From IMG/VR virus record IMGVR_UViG_3300036770_007547, positions 62,001-126,000 of that record: DNA of 64,000 nucleotides; one strand, 5' to 3'. Both the position numbers and the translations under genes were made by a program. The notes beneath the pieces were generated by a model. That model saw only the letters and a list, made by a program, of their open reading frames with translations. It searched no databases and was not told the DNA's origin. Each line of letters opens with the position of its first letter. Position 1 is the stretch's first letter. The DNA comes from a virus. Of this stretch, positions 43,621-50,840 are shown piece by piece.

Positions 43621-44150
43621 GTGAGTTCACGTATGTTGAGATGTTCGAGGGTATCATGCAACATCACAATCTGTCGCCGACAGTCTTCGAGGGCATTGTG
43701 AGTGGCCGGTGGTTTTGGCACTCCCGGCCATAGGCTGTAAACTGTTCGAGCATCGCGCACACGGTAATATTTCCAAGGCAGGGCCATGCCAGCTTCTTTG
43801 TAAGCATGCTCGAGTATGTTGGCATCAAAAGTGGGACCATTGGCCCAGAACCTATTGCTGTGCCAGATCATCCGGCCCAGTTCTTCCAGACTTTGTTTCA
43901 ACGAAATACGATCGTGGTCTCCAAACGCTTCGTCTTGTATGTGTTTGGGTTGTTGGCTCCACCAGGCCAAGGTGTCGTCCTGTACTCGCCGAGAAGGCTG
44001 GCTTTCGGGATCAATCCTGGCATAGTAGCTGATCCAGTTTTCCCAATCGCAATGCCGATTGAGGGGATCAAATGTCTGCGCTGCGATTGTGATTATGCAG
44101 GCCTCGGGTCCTGTGCCCAAGGTTTCGATGTCGATCATGATATCAGCCAT
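43617..44150 (-). CDS. dexA: DexA-like 3'-5' exonuclease
   Basis: The 177-aa protein has MIDIETLGTGP (D7, E9 of the DEDD family), FWANGPTFDANILEHAY and THNALEDCRRQ (final Asp), all DEDD exonuclease motifs. It is shorter than T4 DexA (227 aa) and resembles the Rv2179c-type exoribonuclease group. It would degrade DNA or RNA for nucleotide recycling or mRNA turnover. The ATG lies in a 6-bp hairpin with a TGCTATAAT promoter element; no Shine-Dalgarno. Confidence 0.85.
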   Translation of the reverse strand: MADIMIDIETLGTGPEACIITIAAQTFDPLNRHCDWENWISYYARIDPESQPSRRVQDDTLAWWSQQPKHIQDEAFGDHDRISLKQSLEELGRMIWHSNRFWANGPTFDANILEHAYKEAGMALPWKYYRVRDARTVYSLWPGVPKPPATHNALEDCRRQIVMLHDTLEHLNIRELT

Positions 44151-44167
44151 GCTGGGATTATAGCATG
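44148..44167 (-). promoter_or_regulatory. Hairpin with extended -10 element overlapping the dexA start
   Basis: Minus strand CATGCT-ATAATCCC-AGCATG: the ATG of dexA is in the 3' arm and TGCTATAAT (44165-44157), an extended -10, spans the 5' arm and loop. The predicted start is at or next to the ATG. Confidence 0.4.
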
Positions 44168-44182
44168 ACTTGGGAAGCCAGT

Positions 44183-44464
44183 CTAGCGATAAAGGTTGAG
44201 TAGTTTGAGCAGTTTGGCCTTGGGATTTATCCGCTTGGTACGCTTGGCCTTGCGTGCCTGTCGAACCTTGGTGCGCTGGCGTGTTTTTTTCATGCGTTGT
44301 GCTTGGGCAACATCTGGCGCCGACGAACAGTCGGACACCTTGGGCACTGTACGGTTGCGCCTAGGACCAGATTCACAGCGCCAACGCAGGGTCACTTTGC
44401 CGGTCTTGGGATTCCGCCGCCACACCATGCGATGCTCGTCCAAGATGAATTCGCTGGCTCTCAC
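44183..44464 (-). CDS. Small very basic head-targeted protein
   Basis: The 93-aa protein starts (GTG) MRASEFILDEHRM, a capsid-targeting-like leader, and is then dominated by Lys and Arg (MKKTRQRTKVRQARKAKRTK). A basic protein sent into the head could neutralise or condense packaged DNA, like T4 internal proteins; inference. An AGGAT precedes the GTG. Four bases separate it from the neck gene upstream. Confidence 0.7.
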   Translation of the reverse strand: MRASEFILDEHRMVWRRNPKTGKVTLRWRCESGPRRNRTVPKVSDCSSAPDVAQAQRMKKTRQRTKVRQARKAKRTKRINPKAKLLKLLNLYR

Positions 44465-44467
44465 AAA

Positions 44468-45229
44468 CTATCCTATCACAAAAGTCAGTGGTTGGCTGCC
44501 ATCCACATAGAGTTTGAGATCTTCTATGCACCGGTCCATCATGGCCTGGCCTTCGCTCTTCATGGCAGCACCATTGAGCGCTGTACCACCCTGTGGGCCT
44601 GCGATGCTGGCAAATTTTTCGCGAGCTTCGCCGATGATGTATTTGGCTGCACCCACCATGTAATCACGAAACCACTGCGAGATCTGATAGTCGCTCAACA
44701 GCGTGATTTCGGGCTTGAGATTGTAGGTCCACAACAACACCACTTCGTCGTTGCCGCGCGGATCGCGTATGAGTTGCAGCTTCTTGGTCACCGGATTCCA
44801 GGTATAGTTGATGTAACCTCCAAACATCCTGGCAGCCAGTTCCACATATTGCTGATAAAAGTCATATGTGGCCATTCCGCCCGATGCTTGGTTGAAATTG
44901 AGTAGATACACGTTGAGTGTGGCTGCGCCAAATGGGTCGAAACTGTAGCCACCTACACCAGTGATACCAATGGTTCTACGGAAAATCTGGCGCACTTGAG
45001 TGACTTCTTGTGGCAATGTGTACACGTTCACGTCATCCTGCAACTGCAAGAAACTGTAGCTCTCTTCGTAGGCGTTTTGAGCTCGTTGGCGATATGTGCC
45101 TAGGGTTTTCTGATAGGCTGCTTCGAGGTGTGCTGGGTCTAGCTCGATGTCGATGATGCCATCACCCAGTTCGAGTCTCACATACTCGAGCAGTTGGCTT
45201 TTGAGGGGTTCTAGTGTTTGATCTGCCAT
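44468..45229 (-). CDS. gp13: Neck protein gp13-like
   Basis: The 253-aa protein (T4 gp13 is 309 aa) matches the neck protein of marine T4-like phages: KSQLLEYVRLELGDGIIDIE, VRQIFRRTIGI, YINYTWNPVTKKLQLIRDPR and GAAKYIIGEAREKFASIAGP. It forms part of the head-tail connector with gp14. Its Shine-Dalgarno (CGGAG) lies in the 3' arm of a 12-bp hairpin whose loop carries CTAAATA. Confidence 0.82.
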   Translation of the reverse strand: MADQTLEPLKSQLLEYVRLELGDGIIDIELDPAHLEAAYQKTLGTYRQRAQNAYEESYSFLQLQDDVNVYTLPQEVTQVRQIFRRTIGITGVGGYSFDPFGAATLNVYLLNFNQASGGMATYDFYQQYVELAARMFGGYINYTWNPVTKKLQLIRDPRGNDEVVLLWTYNLKPEITLLSDYQISQWFRDYMVGAAKYIIGEAREKFASIAGPQGGTALNGAAMKSEGQAMMDRCIEDLKLYVDGSQPLTFVIG

Positions 45230-45230
45230 A

Positions 45231-45264
45231 GTGGGCTCCGTGTGGTATTTAGCACGGAGCCCAC
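45231..45264 (-). promoter_or_regulatory. 12-bp hairpin with late promoter in loop and Shine-Dalgarno in stem
   Basis: Minus strand GTGGGCTCCGTG, loop CTAAATACCA, CACGGAGCCCAC, then T and the gp13 ATG. Read-through RNA would fold and hide GGAG. RNA started about 6 bases after CTAAATA (near 45240) would lack the 5' arm, leaving the ribosome site free. T4 uses this arrangement at genes e and soc. The stem might also slow upstream transcription. Confidence 0.7.
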
Positions 45265-45269
45265 ACGGA

Positions 45270-45491
45270 TTAACCCTGGCTTACAAACTTGTTGAGTTTT
45301 TCAGCTTCGGCCAGCACACTGTCAGTGCTGGGAAAATCCGGCAAGGCAGGAAATGGTGCCTGTTTGTCGGTTTCAAACCGGCAGTGATATTCCTGTATCA
45401 AGGCCTCTCGGCGTTGGAATACTGGCGTTGTGAGTACTTCGTTGGCCAGCTTGAGGAGTTCGAGACGGATCTCGTAGGGTGTTTTGCTCAT
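45270..45491 (-). CDS. Small conserved T4-like phage protein
   Basis: With the start at ATG 45491 (AAAGGAG 9 bases upstream) the product is 73 aa, MSKTPYEIRLELLKLANEVL and a Pro/Ala-rich second half. Proteins with this N-terminus are conserved in cyanophages; function unknown. The longer frame upstream is unlikely because it overlaps the next gene and has no ribosome site. Confidence 0.75.
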   Translation of the reverse strand: MSKTPYEIRLELLKLANEVLTTPVFQRREALIQEYHCRFETDKQAPFPALPDFPSTDSVLAEAEKLNKFVSQG

Positions 45492-45544
45492 GGTAGTCTC
45501 CTTTCTGTGAGTGTGTGTATGTGCTACACGAGCATGTTTAGTTA

Positions 45545-46693
45545 TCATTTGACTCGCAGGATCACTAAATTTTCGTTGCCACGACCATTCCATTTGATCT
45601 CGGTGGCTTTGATGTCCTTGAAGAACTTGCGAGCATTGGGCACCGATGCTGCCATGAGAGTCTTGAGCTGTTCAGCGGGTTTCCTCAGTGTTTTTTGCAG
45701 TGTTTGTGCGGTATCAAGTCCAATGAGGCCCGAACCTTTTACTGTGAAACTGCCCACATGAGAATCTGCCACAGCATGTATCAGCTTGCGTTTTTTGACA
45801 TCATACAACCAGGCTTCGCTGGCACCCACCAAGCGAGCGGCTGTCTCACTGCGCAATTTGAGCTCGGCATCTTCCACCAAGATTTTGAACCCGCGTGCTA
45901 TGACCTCGGGAGGTTTGGCCTTCTTGGCTCTGGGTTTGCGTTCCACTTTCTTGAGTTGTCGATAACTGTTGCAATCGGCGATCACTTGTTCCACGAACTT
46001 GATCATGCCGCGTATCTGCAATTTTCCAAAATTTCCGTAGCCCTCGACCAGTTGCGCATCTCGACCTTCGGCCACGGCTTCGAGTTCTTCCAGCCGTTGT
46101 TGCCAAAGTCCAGCGATGTCTCCCACCATCTGCGGTGACACATTCATGCCGCGCAATACTGTGATGGGTTTGAAGTCGGCCGACATCTTGCAGCCAGCCC
46201 GTAACATGTCATCAAACATGCCTTCTAGCTCGCCTGCGGCCTCCATCATCTTTTCACGCAAACGATCCTGGATAGTGATCTTGGGTACGATGGGTTCGTC
46301 CACGGCTTTGGTGACTTCTTTTACGGATAACGCGGCCTGGCACTGTTGAGAAACATGATCGTTGACATAGAGCAGTTCGCGATCCGAGAGGGCAAGGCCC
46401 ATGAGACTCATGCGACTCAGCCAAGCAGCCTGCAAGCTCACCGAACTGTCAGGTACACGATGATAGTTGCGGGCATCTTTCTGGCGATCGTTGCGTGTGA
46501 GCCAATCAATCAAAAAATTCTTGGCATCCTTTTTACCATAGTGGTAGTTGTACCAAGTGAACGCTCCGATGACCTGGCTCATGCGCTGTTCGGCTTCGGG
46601 TTGTGCTCGCCACTGTGGTTCCCCGCCAGTGTATTTGGTTTCGTGCGATTTGGGCTGTAAAGGTTTCACGGGTTTGAGTGCAGTCGCAGTCAT
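45545..46693 (-). CDS. Conserved T4-like phage protein of unknown function (382 aa)
   Basis: The sequence has EPQWRAQPEAEQRMSQVIGA, FTWYNYHYGKKDAKNFLIDW, a highly basic stretch (ERKPRAKKAKPPEV) near residue 255 and WLYDVKKRKLIHAV. I recognise it as a conserved marine T4-like protein without assigned role. It is charged and soluble; the basic stretch could bind nucleic acid. AAGGAG precedes the ATG, which overlaps the upstream stop (ATGA). Confidence 0.75.
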   Translation of the reverse strand: MTATALKPVKPLQPKSHETKYTGGEPQWRAQPEAEQRMSQVIGAFTWYNYHYGKKDAKNFLIDWLTRNDRQKDARNYHRVPDSSVSLQAAWLSRMSLMGLALSDRELLYVNDHVSQQCQAALSVKEVTKAVDEPIVPKITIQDRLREKMMEAAGELEGMFDDMLRAGCKMSADFKPITVLRGMNVSPQMVGDIAGLWQQRLEELEAVAEGRDAQLVEGYGNFGKLQIRGMIKFVEQVIADCNSYRQLKKVERKPRAKKAKPPEVIARGFKILVEDAELKLRSETAARLVGASEAWLYDVKKRKLIHAVADSHVGSFTVKGSGLIGLDTAQTLQKTLRKPAEQLKTLMAASVPNARKFFKDIKATEIKWNGRGNENLVILRVK

Positions 46694-46962
46694 CTTGGCT
46701 CCTTGTTCATTAGTTTAGCCATCAATATGTGTCCTTCGAAATTCTTCAGGGCTTCGTCGGCTTGGGCGAGAAGATCGTTGAAGCGCGGGCTTCCGGTGCC
46801 TCGCCGTCGGCAATTGACCCATTCGGCATTGGCCTGGTTCAGCATTTTTGAGATCGCTCGATGCCAGATCCAGAATTCTCTGACACCTATTCTCATGCCA
46901 ACACAGTTGCGATGAGCTTGGTCCAAACGATCATGCAATTTTTGCCAATCTTCCAGGTCCAT
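46690..46962 (-). CDS. Hypothetical helical protein (90 aa)
   Basis: The product (MDLEDWQKLHDRLDQAHRNC ... FWIWHRAISKMLNQANAEWV) is helical, with no known family. It is believed real because it has tight coupling (ATGA) to the 382-aa gene and starts opposite gp14. There is no Shine-Dalgarno; a 5-bp hairpin (TGCTA-AAA-TAGCA) containing CTAAAATA lies 1 base before the ATG. Confidence 0.6.
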   Translation of the reverse strand: MDLEDWQKLHDRLDQAHRNCVGMRIGVREFWIWHRAISKMLNQANAEWVNCRRRGTGSPRFNDLLAQADEALKNFEGHILMAKLMNKEPR

Positions 46963-46963
46963 G

Positions 46964-46976
46964 TGCTATTTTAGCA
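46964..46976 (-). promoter_or_regulatory. Short hairpin with TAAAATA next to an ATG
   Basis: Minus strand TGCTA-AAA-TAGCA-C-ATG. The element CTAAAATA is a weaker late-promoter match than others here. Confidence 0.3.
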
Positions 46977-47003
46977 TGATCATCGTTTCCGGTCAAGCCG
47001 TCC

Positions 47004-47010
47004 ATAAATA
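47004..47010 (+). promoter_or_regulatory. Late promoter motif ATAAATA, 7 bases before the gp14 ATG
   Basis: CCATAAATACAGAACTATG on the plus strand. It is the only promoter candidate for the plus-strand neck island and leaves almost no leader. Confidence 0.55.
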
Positions 47011-47017
47011 CAGAACT

Positions 47018-48343
47018 ATGCCCAGACTCAGTCTTTATCGTCCCAATCGCACCAATGATTACCGATTTTTGGATAGAACTATTTCGGAAATGTACACAGT
47101 GGGCGGAGTGGACATCTACGTCCACAAATACATGGGACCAAAAACCGGCGGCGAAGATTCTGCCGAAAGCGGCAACTACGATGCCACGCAGCCGATTTAC
47201 AGCAACGAAAACCCCTTGTTCATACAGGATCTCTTGTTGCTGGAAAATCGAGACCGAGCCTACGATCCCGATGTCTATCGCTTGCGCGGGGTTTACAATA
47301 CCCAAGACATAGATTTCAACCTCAGCCAGTTTGGCCTGTTCTTGCAGAATGATACCTTGTTTATCACGTTCCACTACAATGACATGATCGACACCATCGG
47401 CCGCAAGCTCATGAGCGGTGATGTGTTAGAAGTGCCCAACCTGCGCGACATGCATCCGCTTGACACCACTATCGCAAAAGCCATACCCAGATACTACGTG
47501 ATACAAGAAGCCAATTATGGCAGTGAAGGATTCAGCCAGACTTGGTTGCCGCACCTGTGGCGTGTGAAAGCCACACCCATGGTCAATGCACAAGAATACC
47601 AGGATGTGCTCAACAAACCGTTCGTGCAGGATCAAATCTGGGATCCGGGCAATTTTTATCCTGCAGGTTCCATAGTCAACTACGGCGATGTTTACTATCA
47701 AGCTCGAGTGGACGTGCCCGTTGACACCGAAATCACTGACACCAACTATTGGCGAGAGATTGATCCTCCCACGCAAGAAGAAAAAGTCACTACCAGACCC
47801 AAAGATCTTGAAATCAACGATGCCATCTTGGCACAAGCCGAGATCGAAGTCCCGCTTTCGGGCTACGACACAGTAAAGTTTTACATCTATCCCACGTTGG
47901 AAGATGGTACTCCGGCACCGCCCCAGGCCCTGTCTGTGGATGATTCACAGGTCACTATTGACAGCAGTGGCACCAACGTCACCCAAGCATCTGCCACGCC
48001 ACAGAGCGATGGCTATACCATGGGCTATCTCACTGGAGATGGCATCGCTCCCAACGGCTTGCCGGTGACGCCGGGAGTGAGCTTCCCTTCCAACCCTTAC
48101 GAAGGCGACTATTGTTTGCGGCTGGACTATTTCCCCAACCGACTGTTCCGATTCAACGGCAAAGGATGGATCAAGATCGAGGACAATGTACGCACTGACC
48201 TCACCAACGGTCCGGCCAATCAGACCCTGCGCTCGAGCTTTGTCAACAACGACAACACGGTGCCGACCACGGATCGCGGCGACATACCCAGCCGTCAGAG
48301 TCTCAGCGAGATTCTCAAACCACGAGCCGACAACGGAGGCTAA
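47018..48343 (+). CDS. gp14: Neck protein gp14-like, enlarged
   Basis: The start is taken at ATG 47018 (441 aa, MPRLSLYRPNRTNDYRFLDR), since the upstream extension overlaps the divergent gene. GGVDIYVHKYMG, FGLFLQNDTLFITFHYND and LMSGDVLEVPNLRD fit T4 gp14 (256 aa), where a conserved strand is followed by G-D-x-h-x-h-P. An added segment at 47639-47761 (FYPAGSIVNYGDVYYQA...NYWREI) is CBM5/12-like, and the C-terminus has RLFRFNGKGW. No Shine-Dalgarno is seen. Head-tail connector component. Confidence 0.75.
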   Translation: MPRLSLYRPNRTNDYRFLDRTISEMYTVGGVDIYVHKYMGPKTGGEDSAESGNYDATQPIYSNENPLFIQDLLLLENRDRAYDPDVYRLRGVYNTQDIDFNLSQFGLFLQNDTLFITFHYNDMIDTIGRKLMSGDVLEVPNLRDMHPLDTTIAKAIPRYYVIQEANYGSEGFSQTWLPHLWRVKATPMVNAQEYQDVLNKPFVQDQIWDPGNFYPAGSIVNYGDVYYQARVDVPVDTEITDTNYWREIDPPTQEEKVTTRPKDLEINDAILAQAEIEVPLSGYDTVKFYIYPTLEDGTPAPPQALSVDDSQVTIDSSGTNVTQASATPQSDGYTMGYLTGDGIAPNGLPVTPGVSFPSNPYEGDYCLRLDYFPNRLFRFNGKGWIKIEDNVRTDLTNGPANQTLRSSFVNNDNTVPTTDRGDIPSRQSLSEILKPRADNGG

Positions 48344-48346
48344 CAA

Positions 48347-49729
48347 ATGCAGTCCTTCTTTTACGATGAACAAATACGCAGATTCCTCCTGCAGTTTGCT
48401 AGGATCTTCAGCAACTTCCAGGTCGAATACGGTCGAGACGAAGAAGGCAATCCCACTCTGTTGCGTGTACCAGTTCGCTATGGTGATTCCAGCCGCCAAG
48501 TGCAAACAGTGATCCAAAACAATTCACCCAACTCCATGCCTAGCACACCAATGATCACTTTTTACATCACTGGCATGGACTATGATCGCCCTCGCATGCA
48601 AGATCCCTATTTTGTTGATCGGGTATCAGTGCGTCAACGCACCTACGATTCCGACACCGACAGCTACGAGACCACGCAAGGCAATGCATTCACCATTGAA
48701 CGCTTGATGCCGGTTCCCTACAAGATGACCATCAACTGCGACATCTGGACTTCGAACACCAATCAAAAATTCCAGATATTCGAGCAGATATCAACCTTGT
48801 TCAATCCTGCACTGGAAATACAAAGCACCGACAACTATCTGGACTGGACCAGCCTCTCGGTGGTGGAACTGGATCAAGTCACATGGAGCAGTCGTACCGT
48901 GCCCGTGGGCACCGAAGATCCCATAGACATCATGACCATGAGATTTTCCCTGCCCATATGGATATCTTCACCAGCTAAGGTCAAGAAGCTGGGAGTGGTT
49001 GAAAAAATCATTGCATCAGTGTACGATGCTCAGGGCGATGCTGTAGAGGCCGTGACCAACAATGACCTGTTGTTGGGCACTCGACAAAAAATCACTCCGT
49101 TTGGCTATCAAGTCCTGCTCATCGGCAACAAACTGCAGGCACTGAAACAAAGCGCAGTGGTAGATCAAAGCAACCGAAGTCTAGATCCTCCCACATCGCC
49201 GCCCAGCAACGAGCTGTGGAATACCATAATCAACATGTATGGAGTGATCCGTCCGGGCATAAGCCAGATACGACTTGACAGCCAATGGGGTGACGAATCA
49301 CAGGTGATTGGATACATCAGCCAAGATCCCACTGACGATCGTTTCCTGCTGTTTGATGTTGACATCGATACCATCCCCCAGAATACCCTGTCACCATTGG
49401 ATGCTGTGGTCAATCCTTTGTTGAGCGGTCCTGGAGCTGGATTACCTGCGGCGGCCGCTGGACAACGATATCTTCTCGTTGAACCGATCAATACCACTCA
49501 AAATGTTGGACCAGCCACGGCCTGGGGCTTGATCGAAGGCGATGCCAACGACATCATCGAATACGACGGTCAGGGATGGGTAGTAAGTTTTGACGCTACG
49601 CAATCGCGTGATAATATACAATTTGTTACCAACATAACCACCAACATACAATATCGTTGGACTGGTACTACATGGGTCAAGAGTTATCAAGGTCTGTATC
49701 CGGGAGGAGAATGGAGCATCGTATTTTAA
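48347..49729 (+). CDS. gp15: Tail completion and sheath stabiliser gp15-like, enlarged
   Basis: The 460-aa protein keeps the gp15 core (T4: 272 aa): FFYDEQIRRFLLQFARIFSN, LLRVPVRYGDSS, RLMPVPYKMTINCDIWTSN, FQIFEQISTLFNPALEIQ and MRFSLPIWISSPAKV. The extra 190 residues after about 245 include QYRWTGTTWVKSYQG, similar to W-G-x-x-W modules in the fibres. It caps the tail end and joins it to the neck. GGAGG precedes the ATG, 3 bases after the gp14 stop. Confidence 0.85.
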   Translation: MQSFFYDEQIRRFLLQFARIFSNFQVEYGRDEEGNPTLLRVPVRYGDSSRQVQTVIQNNSPNSMPSTPMITFYITGMDYDRPRMQDPYFVDRVSVRQRTYDSDTDSYETTQGNAFTIERLMPVPYKMTINCDIWTSNTNQKFQIFEQISTLFNPALEIQSTDNYLDWTSLSVVELDQVTWSSRTVPVGTEDPIDIMTMRFSLPIWISSPAKVKKLGVVEKIIASVYDAQGDAVEAVTNNDLLLGTRQKITPFGYQVLLIGNKLQALKQSAVVDQSNRSLDPPTSPPSNELWNTIINMYGVIRPGISQIRLDSQWGDESQVIGYISQDPTDDRFLLFDVDIDTIPQNTLSPLDAVVNPLLSGPGAGLPAAAAGQRYLLVEPINTTQNVGPATAWGLIEGDANDIIEYDGQGWVVSFDATQSRDNIQFVTNITTNIQYRWTGTTWVKSYQGLYPGGEWSIVF

Positions 49730-50169
49730 ACGCTGTGGGTGTTTGGTTTTACAGTATCAACACTGATAGATACCTTTATCTCATGCGAGACGACTCTCGA
49801 CATCCCATGACATGGGGTCTACCTGGCGGCAAATGTGATGCCAACGAAGCATTGCTGGATGCTATCAATCGAGAATGTCAAGAAGAACTGGGCAGCATGC
49901 CCGAATACGTGAAGTTACTGCCCATAGAAAAATTCACCAGCGATGATGGCAAGTTTGTGTATCACACTTTTTTCGCTGGTGTTGCCGACGAGTTCAGACC
50001 CCGTCTCAACGACGAGCACCTTGGGTATGCCTGGATCGACAGCGGAGTCCTGCCCAAACCATTGCACCCCGGACTTTGGAACACCGTGAATTTTGACGTG
50101 GTGCAAAACAAGATATCGCTGATACGCGATGACTTTCAGATGTCACAGTGCGTGACAAATTTTCGATGA
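49711..50169 (+). CDS. NUDIX hydrolase
   Basis: The start at ATG 49711 (152 aa) has GGGAGGAGA directly upstream and overlaps the gp15 gene by 19 bases. WGLPGGKCDANEALLDAINR then ECQEELG is the NUDIX box (G-x5-E-x7-R-E-x2-E-E-x-G). It would hydrolyse a nucleoside diphosphate derivative; nucleotide-sugar, dNTP or RNA cap substrates are all possible. Its end overlaps the convergent gene at 50136 by 34 bases. Confidence 0.88.
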   Translation: MEHRILNAVGVWFYSINTDRYLYLMRDDSRHPMTWGLPGGKCDANEALLDAINRECQEELGSMPEYVKLLPIEKFTSDDGKFVYHTFFAGVADEFRPRLNDEHLGYAWIDSGVLPKPLHPGLWNTVNFDVVQNKISLIRDDFQMSQCVTNFR

Positions 50170-50840
50170 GTCATGCAACGAACATTGGCCAGCTTTTTCC
50201 AATCTTCGGGCATGTTACTGGCTGCGCCCACTAGAGTAAACTGCACACCGCTGTAGGCACGCATGACATTTTCGATGTCCTGCATCCAAGAGCGTTCGTA
50301 GTGCGTGAGTTCTTGATTGTAGCCCAGCATGTAGATCTCTTGGTGCCCATCAAAAGCCGCGATATAAAGCGGCAGTGCTAGGTTGCTCATGGGCACTGAA
50401 TGTGGGATGAGATAAAATTTTCCGGGATTGGCCAAAACTTTGGGAGCCGTGGTATACACTGCGGTCATCTCATGATACATGACTCGACGTGTGAAGAATG
50501 GAGTGATATCGTAGTGTACTTTTTTTGATAGACTGTCCAGTTCTTCTGATATCGTAGTGGCATAAAAATCCAATCGCATGTCACGCCAGGTATCCAAAGC
50601 ACCGTAAGTCTGTAAACGCTTACGACCATGCAGTCCACCACGATGACGTTGTAAACGAGTGTGATCAAACATGCTTCGATCGCTGTTTGATCCAATCACT
50701 GCGGCACGCCCTGAGATCCAGTGATTCTGGATCTGATTTGGGATCCATTCGCGTTGTTGTATCTTGACACCATCACGCCATGTGGTGTCGGATATAACAA
50801 ATTCTCCGGTGTACTCGCTGCGATACCGCTCGGATATCAT
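50136..50840 (-). CDS. Conserved marine phage protein near tail fibres
   Basis: The 234-aa protein begins MISERYRSEYTGEFVI and has WIPNQIQNHWISGRAAVIGS, RLQRHRGGLHGRKRLQTYG and LPLYIAAFDGHQEIYMLGYN. I recognise the pattern from cyanophages, where it also lies next to tail genes, but no function is established. The GRAAVIG and LALPLYIAAFDG strands look like a Rossmann-type alpha/beta fold. It is the last gene of the fibre operon, coupled by ATGA. Confidence 0.7.
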   Translation of the reverse strand: MISERYRSEYTGEFVISDTTWRDGVKIQQREWIPNQIQNHWISGRAAVIGSNSDRSMFDHTRLQRHRGGLHGRKRLQTYGALDTWRDMRLDFYATTISEELDSLSKKVHYDITPFFTRRVMYHEMTAVYTTAPKVLANPGKFYLIPHSVPMSNLALPLYIAAFDGHQEIYMLGYNQELTHYERSWMQDIENVMRAYSGVQFTLVGAASNMPEDWKKLANVRCMTHRKFVTHCDI

